The notes under the pieces are model-generated. The model was given only the letters and a program-made list of their open reading frames with translations, was not told the origin of the DNA and ran no database searches. From the NCBI RefSeq assembly GCF_013694105.1, contig NZ_JACEFG010000002.1, positions 248,001 to 312,000 of the forward strand: a stretch of DNA of 64,000 nt. Reading direction: 5' to 3'. Shown here piece by piece: positions 1 through 8,587 of the stretch (the first letter of the stretch is position 1; every line of letters begins with the position of its first letter). A program made the position numbers and the translations under genes. This DNA comes from Halobacillus locisalis (GTDB lineage Bacteria; Bacillota; Bacilli; Bacillales; Halobacillaceae).

Positions 1-1
1 A

Positions 2-451
2 GCCCAAGCCAAAGCCTATAAAGAGGGCCTTGCCGATGTGTTGTGGCTCGACGGCATCGAAAAACGATATATCGAAGAAGTGGGCAGTATGAACATCTTT
101 TTCAAAATCGACGGTGAAGTCGTCACGCCGGCACTGAGCGGAAGTATATTGAAAGGCATTACACGAATGTCGATCATTGAGCTGCTGCAAAAATGGGGCA
201 TTCCTGTATCAGAACGCAGAATATCCATTGAAGAGTTGTACGAAGCGTATGAAGAAGGCAAGTTGGAAGAAGCATTCGGCACGGGAACAGCTGCCGTCAT
301 TTCACCTGTCGGGGAGCTGAACTGGCTCGGACGGAAGATGACGATCAATGACGGAGAAATCGGTTCGCTGTCTCAGAAGCTGTATGACACGATCACTGGT
401 ATTCAGCGTGGCTCCGTCGAAGATGCCTATGGCTGGACGGTGGAAGTGTAA
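2..451 (+). CDS. ilvE: Branched-chain amino acid aminotransferase, C-terminal part (5' end outside window)
   Basis: The reading frame is open from base 2 and encodes about 149 residues, the C-terminal domain of a class IV PLP-dependent branched-chain aminotransferase. This enzyme interconverts Leu, Ile and Val with their 2-oxo acids in the cytoplasm. The conserved stretches [37 protein letters not shown] and the family ending [10 protein letters not shown] are all present. The catalytic lysine lies upstream of the window. The stop is at 449-451, and a tandem repeat rather than another gene follows. The family assignment is strong. Which paralogue it is (IlvE or IlvK) cannot be decided from this fragment. 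Confidence 0.93.
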   Translation, partial: AQAKAYKEGLADVLWLDGIEKRYIEEVGSMNIFFKIDGEVVTPALSGSILKGITRMSIIELLQKWGIPVSERRISIEELYEAYEEGKLEEAFGTGTAAVISPVGELNWLGRKMTINDGEIGSLSQKLYDTITGIQRGSVEDAYGWTVEV

Positions 452-460
452 AGACTCTCT

Positions 461-660
461 GCCGTTTTTATAGAGTTTGGAGCTAGAAATGGTAGTGAGA
501 GACGCGATCACGTCGGTTTTAGAAGATAGTCGGTATCGAAATGGTGGAGAGAACTCTTATCTCGACGGTTTTGCTAGACTAGTAAACGAAAAGTGGTAGA
601 TAGGGAATCGGTCTCGACGCTTTTGACTATAAATCAAGTTTATAATCGTAGAGATCATCA
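461..660. repeat. Degenerate tandem repeat, about 52 bp period, about four units
   Basis: Four similar units begin near 461, 512, 564 and 616. Each opens with a variant of GACGGTTTT (gccgttttt, gtcggtttt, gacggtttt, gacgctttt) and carries a middle block close to GAAATGGTAGTGAGAGA. The unit starts are spaced 51, 52 and 52 bp. No convincing ORF with a ribosome binding site covers the array. It lies between the aminotransferase gene and the convergent MazG-like gene. Confidence 0.7.
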
Positions 661-700
661 AAAAACACATGACCCCACGAGCTGGGATCATGTGTTTTTC
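658..700. terminator. Bidirectional rho-independent terminator
   Basis: The hairpin pairs AAAACACATGA with TCATGTGTTTT around a short GC-rich top, with A and T runs on the two sides. It can end the minus-strand MazG-like gene and also readthrough from the aminotransferase side. Confidence 0.8.
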
Positions 701-1035
701 TATGCGTTTCTTTCTTCCTCAACATCCATAAGATACACGCGGTCCTTGAAAGCGCCACGCTCTTTCCGTTTGTGTTGACGAATGTGTTCGAGTTCCTCAA
801 AAGTCGCGCCGTGTGTCTGGACGAGGGCATGCATGACCTCGAGTACATCCGCAAGCTCCTTAAGGGCGTCTTGGTTGTTATCTGCGTTTAAGTATTCTTC
901 GCTTTCTTCTTGCAGTTTCTTTCGAAGCGATTCTGCATACTCTGGTTCATCGAGGGTACGGGTGTTGAAATTCTTTCCGAGTGCTCCCATAATATCGGGG
1001 ATTTTGTCTCGTACCAACTTGTTGTATTTTTTCAA
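700..1035 (-). CDS. MazG-like nucleoside triphosphate pyrophosphohydrolase
   Basis: This 111-residue protein belongs to the all-alpha NTP pyrophosphohydrolase (MazG-like) superfamily, which hydrolyses nucleotides to the monophosphate and PPi and is thought to clean up non-canonical nucleotides. The N-terminal YNKLVRDKIPDIM motif is typical of the short, single-domain group. The metal-binding acidic helices are visible as EESEE (near 43-47) and KELADVLEV (near 59-67). It appears monocistronic, with a terminator just downstream. The true substrate cannot be read from the sequence. Confidence 0.85.
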   Translation of the reverse strand: MKKYNKLVRDKIPDIMGALGKNFNTRTLDEPEYAESLRKKLQEESEEYLNADNNQDALKELADVLEVMHALVQTHGATFEELEHIRQHKRKERGAFKDRVYLMDVEEERNA

Positions 1036-1119
1036 CAGATACCATCTCTCTTTCTACCTAAGGGTGCTTCCACAGTTCCCTATTTCCCCAGGATGAAAAC
1101 GTCCGTTCACACCTGAAAC

Positions 1120-1716
1120 TTAAAGCCATCCTTCTTTCTCCATGCGGGAGATGGCTTCGATCCGGTTGCTCACTTCCAATTTATCAAGGATGACCGAAAT
1201 ATAATTGCGTACGGTCCCTGTGGTGATGAACAACTCTTTAGAAATTTCCTTCGTGTTCTTTCCATTAGCCATCAACCGAACCACTTGGCGCTCCCGCTCG
1301 GTCAAAGGGTTCGGTTGCGTAAAAGCAAGGTCGACAAGCTCGGGGGAAAAGATTCGCTGTCCATTCATGATTTTGCTGATGGCGGTGGAGAGCTCTTCTG
1401 ACGGGCTGTCTTTCAGAAGGTATCCACTGACCCCTGATTTCCGGGCTCGTTCAAAGTAGCCAGGGCGCGCGAAGGTCGTCAAGATGACGACCTTACATGG
1501 ATGATGCAACAGCTCCTCTGCTGCATCCAGTCCATTTTTGACAGGCATCTCAATGTCCATAATGCAGACGTCAGGATTCAATTCGTGGACAAGTTCGACC
1601 GCTTCCTCGCCGTTGTTGGCTTTTCCGACGACTTCCATTCCCTCTTCAAAATCAAGTAAGGCACCGAGCGCACCGAGAAGCATGCGCTGGTCTTCCGCAA
1701 TCACAATTCGAATCAT
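1120..1716 (-). CDS. desR: DesR-like response regulator (NarL/LuxR family)
   Basis: This 198-residue response regulator has an N-terminal receiver domain with acidic residues E8 and D9 and phospho-acceptor D54 (in IMDIEMP). A LuxR-type helix-turn-helix (LTERERQVVRLMANG to TVRNYISVILDKL) fills the C-terminus. In Bacillus subtilis, DesR phosphorylated by DesK activates the desaturase gene des when membranes become too ordered in the cold. The gene overlaps the end of the kinase gene by ATGA, so the two are translationally coupled. The order des-desK-desR is the same as in B. subtilis. A ribosome binding site (GGAGGA) lies before the start. Confidence 0.92.
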   Translation of the reverse strand: MIRIVIAEDQRMLLGALGALLDFEEGMEVVGKANNGEEAVELVHELNPDVCIMDIEMPVKNGLDAAEELLHHPCKVVILTTFARPGYFERARKSGVSGYLLKDSPSEELSTAISKIMNGQRIFSPELVDLAFTQPNPLTERERQVVRLMANGKNTKEISKELFITTGTVRNYISVILDKLEVSNRIEAISRMEKEGWL

Positions 1717-2849
1717 GAATAATCCTCCTTCTCTACATGTTGGATGACATTAGGCACATGAAAACGCAATTCCGTTCCATCATCCGTATCAATTTCAAGT
1801 CTACCGTTGACGAATTCAAGGCGCTCTCGCATTCCTTGTAGACCATTGCCTTGAAACGGATCAATAGTCTCAGGCATGCCGATGCCATCATCCTCGATCG
1901 TAACCAGGATTTCTGTCGGACACTGAGAAATAGTGACATGACAACTTGTGGCTTCACTGTGTTTGACGATGTTCGTGGTCGCTTCTTTCAAACACATGCT
2001 TAACACATTCTCGACGAGGAGCGGGGTGTTGGACGGGTTCGGGTCGCCTTCCCACGAGAAGGTCATCTCCGCTGCTTCGATGATCTGTTGGACACGGACG
2101 AGTTCGTCTTCGAGTTTCGTCCCGCGCATGTCTGAGACCATGTCGCGTACTTCTTTTAATGCCGTCCGAGCGGTTTGTTGAATATCTTCTAGCTCGGAAG
2201 CGGCCCGCTCAGGATTTTTGGGGATCAACTTACCGGCAAGTTCCCCTTTCAAACCGATCATCGATAGCTTTTGACCGAGCGTGTCATGTAAGTCCCGCGC
2301 AATCCGCTCGCGTTCCTCGATGACCATCAATTGAGAAATTCGCTCGTTCGCATTCTGCAATTGCCCTTCCAACTTTTGTTGCTGACTGCGATATCGAACG
2401 GTAAACGGCAGTAAAATGACCCCGATGATGGTAATGATGATAAACGGAAGTTGCGGGAATAATGATTCGACCTCTAATATGAATGTCGTCGTGACCGCAG
2501 CAAGCGTCGTGGTCAGGTGGACGATATACAACGATAGAAAACCTCCGAAATGCTTTATGCTTCCGATATAAAAGGCGAGGAACAGTGCAAAGTACACATA
2601 ACCGAACAACAGCGTCATCGTCAGGCTGATGGCCATTTCGATACTGACCCATAAATAGATCCAGCGGCTGTTCGAAATAAAGGATAACCGGTACGACAGG
2701 AAAAAGACGAGGGTCATCAGGACACCGAACGCCACTTCATACATCGATGAAGAGCGGAAAATGAATAGAAAAGGAAGAAGACAGAAGATAATCCAGACGT
2801 AGCTGCTTAATCCTGTGTTTTTAGGTATGATATGGTACCAGTTTTGCAT
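1713..2849 (-). CDS. desK: DesK-like membrane thermosensor histidine kinase
   Basis: The protein is 378 residues when started at the ATG at 2849, which has the ribosome binding site GAGGAGGTG. A longer frame to 2924 exists but lacks one. With this start the phospho-acceptor histidine in ERIARDLHDTLGQ is residue 188, the position known for B. subtilis DesK. The N-terminal 150 residues hold about four to five membrane segments that sense bilayer thickness or order. A coiled-coil linker, a HisKA_3 dimerisation helix and a HATPase domain (DDGIGM; GNGLQGMRERL) follow. It phosphorylates or dephosphorylates DesR. A 320 bp repeat-bearing gap separates it from des, so it may have its own promoter. Confidence 0.92.
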   Translation of the reverse strand: MQNWYHIIPKNTGLSSYVWIIFCLLPFLFIFRSSSMYEVAFGVLMTLVFFLSYRLSFISNSRWIYLWVSIEMAISLTMTLLFGYVYFALFLAFYIGSIKHFGGFLSLYIVHLTTTLAAVTTTFILEVESLFPQLPFIIITIIGVILLPFTVRYRSQQQKLEGQLQNANERISQLMVIEERERIARDLHDTLGQKLSMIGLKGELAGKLIPKNPERAASELEDIQQTARTALKEVRDMVSDMRGTKLEDELVRVQQIIEAAEMTFSWEGDPNPSNTPLLVENVLSMCLKEATTNIVKHSEATSCHVTISQCPTEILVTIEDDGIGMPETIDPFQGNGLQGMRERLEFVNGRLEIDTDDGTELRFHVPNVIQHVEKEDYS

Positions 2850-2894
2850 GGCGCACCTCCTCGGTTCGGTTTTTTCAGACATGGGTAATGGGAT

Positions 2895-3101
2895 ATCGGA
2901 CAAGTTGGTCGGGAATCCGGACATCTTATTTCGTTAATCGGACAATGGTGCGCATTATTCGGACATTTCGGGATTTACCGGACATTCTGGCGTCTGATTC
3001 GGACAATTGGCACGATAATTCGGACACCTGCGCCCCCACTGCGATCGAGACCCCGGCCACCTGGAACGATAAATCAGATATCACAACCATTATATCGGAC
3101 A
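2895..3101. repeat. Degenerate 21 bp-period repeat array (CGGACA core)
   Basis: The core CGGACA starts at 2897, 2918, 2939, 2960, 2979, 3000 and 3021, with a degenerate unit at 3075 and a last exact core at 3096. Spacing is 21 bp at almost every step, with one step of 19. Most cores are preceded by AT or TT. The array fills the gap between des and desK. No gene is supported inside it. The plus-strand frame running through it is simply the consequence of a 21 bp period being a multiple of three. Confidence 0.75.
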
Positions 3102-3127
3102 AAAGCCTTCATATACCTCATTATAAC

Positions 3128-3166
3128 TGGAAAACAGCCTACTCGTTAAGAATAGGCTGTTTCATC
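3128..3166 (-). terminator. Terminator of the desaturase gene
   Basis: Read on the minus strand, AAACAGCCTA pairs with TAGGCTGTTT around an 11-nt loop and is followed by TTTTCC. It lies directly after the desaturase stop codon, so des is probably transcribed largely separately from desKR, as in B. subtilis. Confidence 0.75.
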
Positions 3167-3171
3167 AGAAG

Positions 3172-4224
3172 TTACTTGTCTTGTAAGCTTGGCTGCTTGT
3201 TATCCATAAACGCAACACGCTGTTTCTTAATTCGTGCTTTCGCTTGTTTAAAGGACACAAACGTTTTGTTCGATTTATCGTACAACCGGAAACGGATCGA
3301 TTGTAGGCTCGATTTCAACGTGATCGTTGTTGCGTGCTTCAATGGAGGCGTTTCTTCATGTGCTTTTTCCAAGTGATAGTTCGGAACACGCGGGCTTAAG
3401 TGATGCACATGGTGGAATCCGATGTTGCCGGAAACCCATTGCAGCACACGTGGAAGCTTGTAGTACGAGCTTCCGTCAACGGCCGCTTTCACAAAGTCCC
3501 ATTCTGATTCATCTTCAAAATACGAATCTTCGAATTGGTGCTGGACGTAGAAGAGCCAGATGCCTAGAACACCAGATACATACAATACCGGAAGCTGAAT
3601 GAGCAGGAATGCCTGCCAACCGACAGCCCAAATGAGTAGGGAGTAGAGAACGACGACGGCTGCGTTTGTTACGTGCGTATTCGTTCGCTCGCGCCCTTTC
3701 GCTCCTTTGCGGTTCAAACGGTTATCGATCAAGAACAGATAAATAGGTCCAAGTCCGAACATGACGACAGGGTTACGGTATAGACGGTACATTAAACGTT
3801 CCCAGCGAGAGGCTTCGGCATATTCCTCGACCGTCATGATCCAAATATCTCCCGTTCCACGCTTGTCTAAGTTTCCGCTAGTCGCATGGTGGATCGAGTG
3901 GGCGCGCTTCCACTTTTCGAATGGGAAGAGGGTCAAGATGCCTGTGATCGTTCCGATGATACGGTTCGCTTTGTTGCTTTTCAAAAAGGATTGGTGTGTA
4001 CAGTCATGGAAAATGATAAATAAACGTACGACGAATCCGCCTGTTATGGCAGCTATCGCAAGGGTCAACCATACCGACCAGGAAAGGCTTACGTAAGCCA
4101 GTGTCCATAGGGCGACTAATGGAAGAACAGTATTGATGAGTTGTCTGATTCCTGCTGATGTGTCAGGTTTTGCATAGTTTGCTACGCTTTTCTTCAGTTG
4201 CTTTGTTTTTTCTTTATTCATCAT
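3172..4224 (-). CDS. des: Membrane phospholipid desaturase (delta-5 type)
   Basis: This acyl-lipid desaturase has about 350 residues. It introduces a double bond into membrane phospholipid acyl chains to restore fluidity in the cold. The three histidine boxes that bind the di-iron centre are present: HDCTH (within IIFHDCTHQSF), HSIHH and HHVHH. Hydrophobic segments surround them. The sequence follows B. subtilis Des closely (RGTGDIW, YRNP, WLFYVQH, GNIG.HHVHHLSP). The start is either of two adjacent ATGs (4224 or 4221) after AAGGAG; the second has better spacing. It is the target gene of the adjacent DesK-DesR system. Confidence 0.95.
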   Translation of the reverse strand: MMNKEKTKQLKKSVANYAKPDTSAGIRQLINTVLPLVALWTLAYVSLSWSVWLTLAIAAITGGFVVRLFIIFHDCTHQSFLKSNKANRIIGTITGILTLFPFEKWKRAHSIHHATSGNLDKRGTGDIWIMTVEEYAEASRWERLMYRLYRNPVVMFGLGPIYLFLIDNRLNRKGAKGRERTNTHVTNAAVVVLYSLLIWAVGWQAFLLIQLPVLYVSGVLGIWLFYVQHQFEDSYFEDESEWDFVKAAVDGSSYYKLPRVLQWVSGNIGFHHVHHLSPRVPNYHLEKAHEETPPLKHATTITLKSSLQSIRFRLYDKSNKTFVSFKQAKARIKKQRVAFMDNKQPSLQDK

Positions 4225-4244
4225 ACGACTCCTTCGCAATGATT

Positions 4245-4276
4245 CATTATAGGTTTATGATAGACCAAACCTCAAT
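4245..4276 (-). promoter_or_regulatory. Sigma-A promoter of des
   Basis: On the minus strand TTGAGG (4270-4275) and TATAAT (4246-4251) are separated by 18 bp and lie just upstream of the des ribosome binding site. Confidence 0.65.
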
Positions 4277-4306
4277 CCTTTATAAGACATAAACGTCAGG
4301 ACCTGA

Positions 4307-4324
4307 CCATGACACTTGTCATGG
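4307..4324. promoter_or_regulatory. Candidate DesR operator upstream of des
   Basis: The sequence ccatgacacttgtcatgg is a perfect 7+7 bp inverted repeat with a 4 bp centre. It sits about 30 bp upstream of the -35 hexamer of des, where an activator would bind. A partial half-site (GACATAAACGTC) lies between it and the promoter. Assignment to DesR is by position and by the known need of DesR for paired sites; it is not tested. Confidence 0.6.
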
Positions 4325-4440
4325 GTTGCTGTGTAATGATGGGAAAAAATCAGTCGTGAGGCGGAGAAGAAGTCCACCTGCCGCAACTCGTGGCATCACG
4401 CATGCTTCTATAAAATGAAGGTATCAAATGAAAAGGCGTG

Positions 4441-5688
4441 ATGATCATGGAAGCGAAAGAAGTATGGGGGGCAGAAGCCAAACCCTCTGTTTTTCAAAAT
4501 AAAAATTTTCTTCTCCTATGGGGAGCGGCATTATTGTCGAGTTTCGGAATATCCTTTTTCTTATTTTCTCAAAGTTGGTATGTCGTGAATGTGCTTGGTC
4601 TCGAGGCATCACTCGGGTTGATCTATGTAGCTTCGAGCATTCCGCGGCTCGTATTCATGGTGATCAGTGGAACCGTAGCGGATCGCTTCAGTAAAACAAA
4701 AATCATGTTTCTTTCTGATATGATTCGAGGTCTGTTGCTCATTGGACTCGTCATCTGGTTCTTCACAGGGGGGATTACCGTTTGGACATTCGTCGGTTTT
4801 GCCTTTTTCTTCGGCATCCTGGACGCATTCTTCTGGGCCGCTGAGGGAGCGATTGTACCGACGATCATTCACAGAGACAACTTGACCCGTGGCAATTCCA
4901 TCATTCAGATGACGAACCAGACTTCCTTCATCTTAGCCCCGATGCTCGCAGGGGTGATGATTGCATTCGGTGGTTACGAAGTCGTGTTCGGGATGACGGC
5001 TGTGATGCTCTTGCTTGCAAGTGTGCTGGTCTTTCTTATGCGCGTGCCCGCCACAAACAAGGACGGTGGAAATGAACAAAAGTTCTGGGAATCCTTTAAG
5101 GAAGGTTTTGGTTATGTAAGGCAGTCTCGCGTCTTGACGCTCCTATTGTTAACGACTGTATTTATGAATCTGTTTCTCGTCGGTCCCATGACCATGGGGT
5201 TGCCGCTTTTCGTGAAAACGATTCTACAAGGATCTGCGCTCGATTTCAGTTTGTTAGAAGCAGGTCTTGCAGGAGGGATGCTGATCGGATCGGTGGTAAT
5301 CGGTGTGATGAACATTAATCAAAAAAGAGGCAAAATCGCTATTGTCGCTGTGTTCATGGCAGGAATAATGTTCGCTGGTCTCAGTTTGACGACAGTGATG
5401 TGGATGAGTATCACGATGCTCGGGTTATTCGGCTTAACGCTTTCCTTCTCCAACATCCCGGCGATTTCGGCCATCCAAAGTATGGTCGAAGAAACGATGA
5501 TCGGTCGTGTGATGGGGCTTCTCTCCCTCGCTTCTATGGGGCTGATTCCCGTCAGCTATGCCCTGACGTCGATTGTGCTTTCATACGGTGTTCCGATCAA
5601 CACGATCATGTTAAGTGGGTCTCTTTTAGTCGTGCTGTATGCCAGCTTCGTGTTTGTCCGGTTCAAAGAATTGAGAGAATTGAATTAA
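4441..5688 (+). CDS. MFS transporter (MFS_3 type, probable exporter)
   Basis: This integral membrane protein of about 415 residues has roughly twelve hydrophobic segments. The family signature is visible as SGTVADRFSKTKIMFLSD after the second or third segment. The closest look is to the enterobactin-exporter-like MFS_3 group, which is usually involved in drug or metabolite efflux. The substrate is unknown. Two ATGs (4441 and 4447) and a GTG (4438) lie close together after a weak ribosome binding site (AAGGCG). A second MFS_3-like gene occurs at 13674. It is followed by its own terminator. Confidence 0.82.
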   Translation: MIMEAKEVWGAEAKPSVFQNKNFLLLWGAALLSSFGISFFLFSQSWYVVNVLGLEASLGLIYVASSIPRLVFMVISGTVADRFSKTKIMFLSDMIRGLLLIGLVIWFFTGGITVWTFVGFAFFFGILDAFFWAAEGAIVPTIIHRDNLTRGNSIIQMTNQTSFILAPMLAGVMIAFGGYEVVFGMTAVMLLLASVLVFLMRVPATNKDGGNEQKFWESFKEGFGYVRQSRVLTLLLLTTVFMNLFLVGPMTMGLPLFVKTILQGSALDFSLLEAGLAGGMLIGSVVIGVMNINQKRGKIAIVAVFMAGIMFAGLSLTTVMWMSITMLGLFGLTLSFSNIPAISAIQSMVEETMIGRVMGLLSLASMGLIPVSYALTSIVLSYGVPINTIMLSGSLLVVLYASFVFVRFKELRELN

Positions 5689-5696
5689 TCGATCAC

Positions 5697-5744
5697 CAAA
5701 AGCCGTCCCAAGCCTTGAAACGAAGGTCAATGGGCGGCTTTTTG
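5697..5744 (+). terminator. Rho-independent terminator
   Basis: AAAAGCCGTCCCA pairs imperfectly with TGGGCGGCTTTTT across a 20-nt loop and ends in a T run, immediately after the MFS gene. Confidence 0.75.
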
Positions 5745-5834
5745 AGTATGTGAAAAAACTAACAAGCATTATTTTCCAATTGCTATTGTGATTAAACTAT
5801 AAAACTTGCCGCTTATCTTTGTGTTTCGTGCACG

Positions 5835-5864
5835 TTGTGAATAGAGGTTCACAGACGTTACAAT
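5835..5864 (+). promoter_or_regulatory. Promoter and inverted repeat upstream of putB
   Basis: TTGTGA (5835-5840) and TACAAT (5859-5864) are 18 bp apart. A perfect inverted repeat GTGAA-N6-TTCAC (5837-5852) overlaps the -35 hexamer and spacer, so it could be an operator. No other regulator gene than the PutR-like one downstream is close by. Confidence 0.45.
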
Positions 5865-5945
5865 ATTCTTAACAATTAAAAATTTCAAACATCCACCTGA
5901 AAGAACCCTCATGGTTCCCAATAGGAGATAGATGAAAGGGGTGTG

Positions 5946-6869
5946 ATGATCTTGGAAGCCATCAGTAAGAATTTCTTCTTATACCTTTCCAACAACAAAG
6001 TGTTAGATCGCTTAGCGAAGCGTTTTGGTGCAAATTTTGGGGCTGACAAGATTGTAGGGGGAGAGACCATCTCCCAGGCGATTCCGTTAATTCAACAGCT
6101 GAACCATGAAGGTTTACACGTCACGGTGGACCATTTAGGAGAATTTGTTTATTCCGAAGAGGAAGCGAAAGAACGGACACAGGAATGTATCCGGAGCATT
6201 CAAGCGATTGCTCATCACGGTTTACAATCCGAAGTGTCGTTGAAGCTGACATCACTCGGGCTTGATATTTCCCATGAACTTGTCATGGAAAATATGGAGT
6301 TGATTTTGCAAGAAGCCGGTAAGCATGACATAACAGTCACGATCGATATGGAAGATTCCGCTCGGTGTGGCCCGACACTCGATATTTACAAGGAGCTTAA
6401 GGCGACGTATCCGAATCTCGGAACCGTGGTTCAATCCTATCTATACCGGTCCGATCAAGACCTTGATGATTTAAGTCCGTACGATCCTTATTTACGTCTC
6501 GTCAAAGGGGCCTATAAAGAATCTGGAAAAGTGGCTTTTCCCGAAAAGCGCCTCGTTGATGATAATTTGAAACACCTTATAAAGAAGAACTTGCTCAACG
6601 GTCACTACACGGCGATTGCGAGTCATGATGATGCGATCATCGATTTCACGAAGCAACTCGTCCAGGATCATAACATCCCGAATGACCGCTTTGAATTCCA
6701 AATGCTCTACGGAATGCGCAATGAAACGCAAGCGAAATTGGCAGAAGAAGGCTACAAAGTACGTGTCTACATGCCTTATGGCGAAGACTGGTACGGCTAC
6801 TTCATGCGCCGCCTGGCTGAACGTCCGGCGAACATCGCTTTTGCGATGAAAGGCATTTTCAGTAAATAA
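5946..6869 (+). CDS. putB: Proline dehydrogenase
   Basis: This FAD-dependent proline dehydrogenase has about 307 residues. It oxidises L-proline to delta-1-pyrroline-5-carboxylate and passes electrons to the respiratory chain. The Gram-positive monofunctional PutB form is recognised by length and by the motifs [30 protein letters not shown] and [10 protein letters not shown], and by the C-terminal [21 protein letters not shown]. The start is uncertain: GTG 5943 and ATG 5946 follow GAAAGGGG. It is 22 bp upstream of the P5C dehydrogenase gene and certainly in the same operon. In halophiles that use proline as a compatible solute, this pathway removes it after osmotic downshift. Confidence 0.95.
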   Translation: MILEAISKNFFLYLSNNKVLDRLAKRFGANFGADKIVGGETISQAIPLIQQLNHEGLHVTVDHLGEFVYSEEEAKERTQECIRSIQAIAHHGLQSEVSLKLTSLGLDISHELVMENMELILQEAGKHDITVTIDMEDSARCGPTLDIYKELKATYPNLGTVVQSYLYRSDQDLDDLSPYDPYLRLVKGAYKESGKVAFPEKRLVDDNLKHLIKKNLLNGHYTAIASHDDAIIDFTKQLVQDHNIPNDRFEFQMLYGMRNETQAKLAEEGYKVRVYMPYGEDWYGYFMRRLAERPANIAFAMKGIFSK

Positions 6870-6891
6870 ACAATTTAAAGGAGGATTTACC

Positions 6892-8439
6892 ATGGTACAA
6901 CCATATAAGCACGAACCATTCACTGACTTTACAATCGAGGAAAACAAAAAGGCGTTTGAAGAGGCGCTGAAGCAAGTAGAGAAAGAGCTAGGACAGCACC
7001 ATGACCTGTTGATTGATGGAGAGCGTGTACGCACAGATGCGACGATTACGTCGACAAACCCGGCCAACACGAAGCAAGTGGTCGGAACGGTATCGAAAGC
7101 CAATGCGGAGCTTGCAGAAAAAGCGATCCAATCGGCATCTGATGCATTTGATGGTTGGAGAAAATGGTCTCCTCGCGCTCGTGCGGAGCTATTGTTCCGT
7201 GCTGCCCACATCATTCGTCGCCGTAAGCATGAATTCTCTGCGTACCTCGTATACGAAGTAGGGAAGCCATGGAGTGAAGCGGATGCGGATACAGCAGAAG
7301 CAATCGACTTCCTTGAATACTATGGCCGTCAGATGATTGAGCTGAAAGAAGGCAAGCAGATCGAAAGCCGTCCAGGTGAACAAAACCGTTATGTTTATAC
7401 ATCTACAGGTGTCGCGGTCGTTATCCCACCTTGGAACTTGGCCTTTGCGATCATGGCAGGTACAACAGTAGCACCACTTGTCACAGGAAGCACGGTCGTC
7501 ATGAAGCCAGCAAGTAACAGCCCGATTGTAGCGGCGAAATTCATTGAAGTACTGGAAGAAGCAGGACTTCCAAAAGGCGTACTGAACTTTGTACCAGGAA
7601 GCGGTGGAGAAGTCGGTGATACGCTGGTCGACCACCCGAAAACGGCGCTTATTTCCTTCACAGGATCTCGTGATGTCGGTACACGTATTTTGCAGCGTGC
7701 GTCCGTCATTCAAGAAGGTCAAAAGCATATCAAACAAGTGATTGCTGAAATGGGTGGTAAGGACACGGTGGTTGTCGATAACCAATCCAACCTGGAAACA
7801 GCAGCAGATGCCATCATCAAATCCGCTTATGGATTCTCTGGTCAGAAATGTTCTTCGGGATCCCGTGTGGTCGCTCACCAGGACGTGTACGATGAGCTTC
7901 TAGAAATGGTGAAAGAGCGTACGGAAAAACTGACGCTCGGAAACGCTTCTGAAGAGAACGTCTATATGGGACCAGTCGTCGACCAAGGCGCATTCGACAA
8001 GATCATGAGCTATATGGAAATCGGCAAAGAAGAAGGCCGCCTCATCACAGGTGGTAAAGGCGACGATTCCAAAGGTTACTTCATTGAGCCTACGATCTTC
8101 GCAGACTTGGCTCCGAACTCCCGCATGCAGCAAGAAGAAATCTTCGGCCCAGTCGTTTGCTTCACAAAAGCGAAAGACTTCGACGAAGCGATTGAAATTG
8201 CCAATAACACAGAATACGGACTCACAGGTGCTGTCATCTCAGATAACCGCCAGCACTTAGAGCAAGCGAAGGAAGACTTCCACGTCGGAAACCTTTACTT
8301 CAACCGTAGCTGTACAGGTGCCATCGTCGGCTACCAGCCATTCGGCGGATTCAAGATGTCTGGTACAGACTCTAAAGCCGGAGGCCCGGATTACCTGACG
8401 CTTCACATGCAAGCGAAGACGATTTCTGAAATGTTTTAA
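6892..8439 (+). CDS. putC: 1-pyrroline-5-carboxylate (glutamate semialdehyde) dehydrogenase
   Basis: This 515-residue NAD-dependent aldehyde dehydrogenase oxidises glutamate semialdehyde/P5C to glutamate, the second step of proline breakdown. The active-site residues are visible: the general base Glu286 in AEMGGKD and the nucleophile Cys320 in [10 protein letters not shown]. The oxyanion Asn lies in PPWNLAFA. The length and the N-terminal extension match the RocA/PutC subfamily. A strong ribosome binding site (AAAGGAGG) precedes the ATG, and a terminator follows. The context with putB and a PutR-like gene makes proline, rather than arginine, the likely physiological source of substrate. Confidence 0.96.
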   Translation: MVQPYKHEPFTDFTIEENKKAFEEALKQVEKELGQHHDLLIDGERVRTDATITSTNPANTKQVVGTVSKANAELAEKAIQSASDAFDGWRKWSPRARAELLFRAAHIIRRRKHEFSAYLVYEVGKPWSEADADTAEAIDFLEYYGRQMIELKEGKQIESRPGEQNRYVYTSTGVAVVIPPWNLAFAIMAGTTVAPLVTGSTVVMKPASNSPIVAAKFIEVLEEAGLPKGVLNFVPGSGGEVGDTLVDHPKTALISFTGSRDVGTRILQRASVIQEGQKHIKQVIAEMGGKDTVVVDNQSNLETAADAIIKSAYGFSGQKCSSGSRVVAHQDVYDELLEMVKERTEKLTLGNASEENVYMGPVVDQGAFDKIMSYMEIGKEEGRLITGGKGDDSKGYFIEPTIFADLAPNSRMQQEEIFGPVVCFTKAKDFDEAIEIANNTEYGLTGAVISDNRQHLEQAKEDFHVGNLYFNRSCTGAIVGYQPFGGFKMSGTDSKAGGPDYLTLHMQAKTISEMF

Positions 8440-8455
8440 ACTAGACATCAATATT

Positions 8456-8486
8456 GAAAAAGCTCTCCTTCGGGGGAGCTTTTTTG
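8456..8486 (+). terminator. Rho-independent terminator of the put operon
   Basis: AAAAAGCTCTCC and GGGGAGCTTTTTT form a strong stem with a TTCG-type loop, ending in a T run. Confidence 0.9.
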
Positions 8487-8587
8487 TCGTTTCTGCAACA
8501 GGCAGCCCAAGTACCTCTATTCTCTTTTCAGCTGACCATCTGCTATAATGGAACAAAATAACACTGGCTGGAAAGGTACGGGTTGCG

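Noticed and set aside
2895-3101. CRISPR-like array
   Set aside because: The 21 bp units vary throughout, there are no distinct conserved repeats with unique spacers of usual length, and no cas genes are present.
2888-3376. A 162-codon plus-strand frame through the 21 bp repeat array into the desaturase gene
   Set aside because: It has no ribosome binding site, half of it is antisense to des, and its openness follows from a repeat period divisible by three.
7189-7878. A 229-codon minus-strand frame inside the P5C dehydrogenase gene
   Set aside because: It is antisense to a well-conserved enzyme with intact motifs and has no start signal or recognisable domain.
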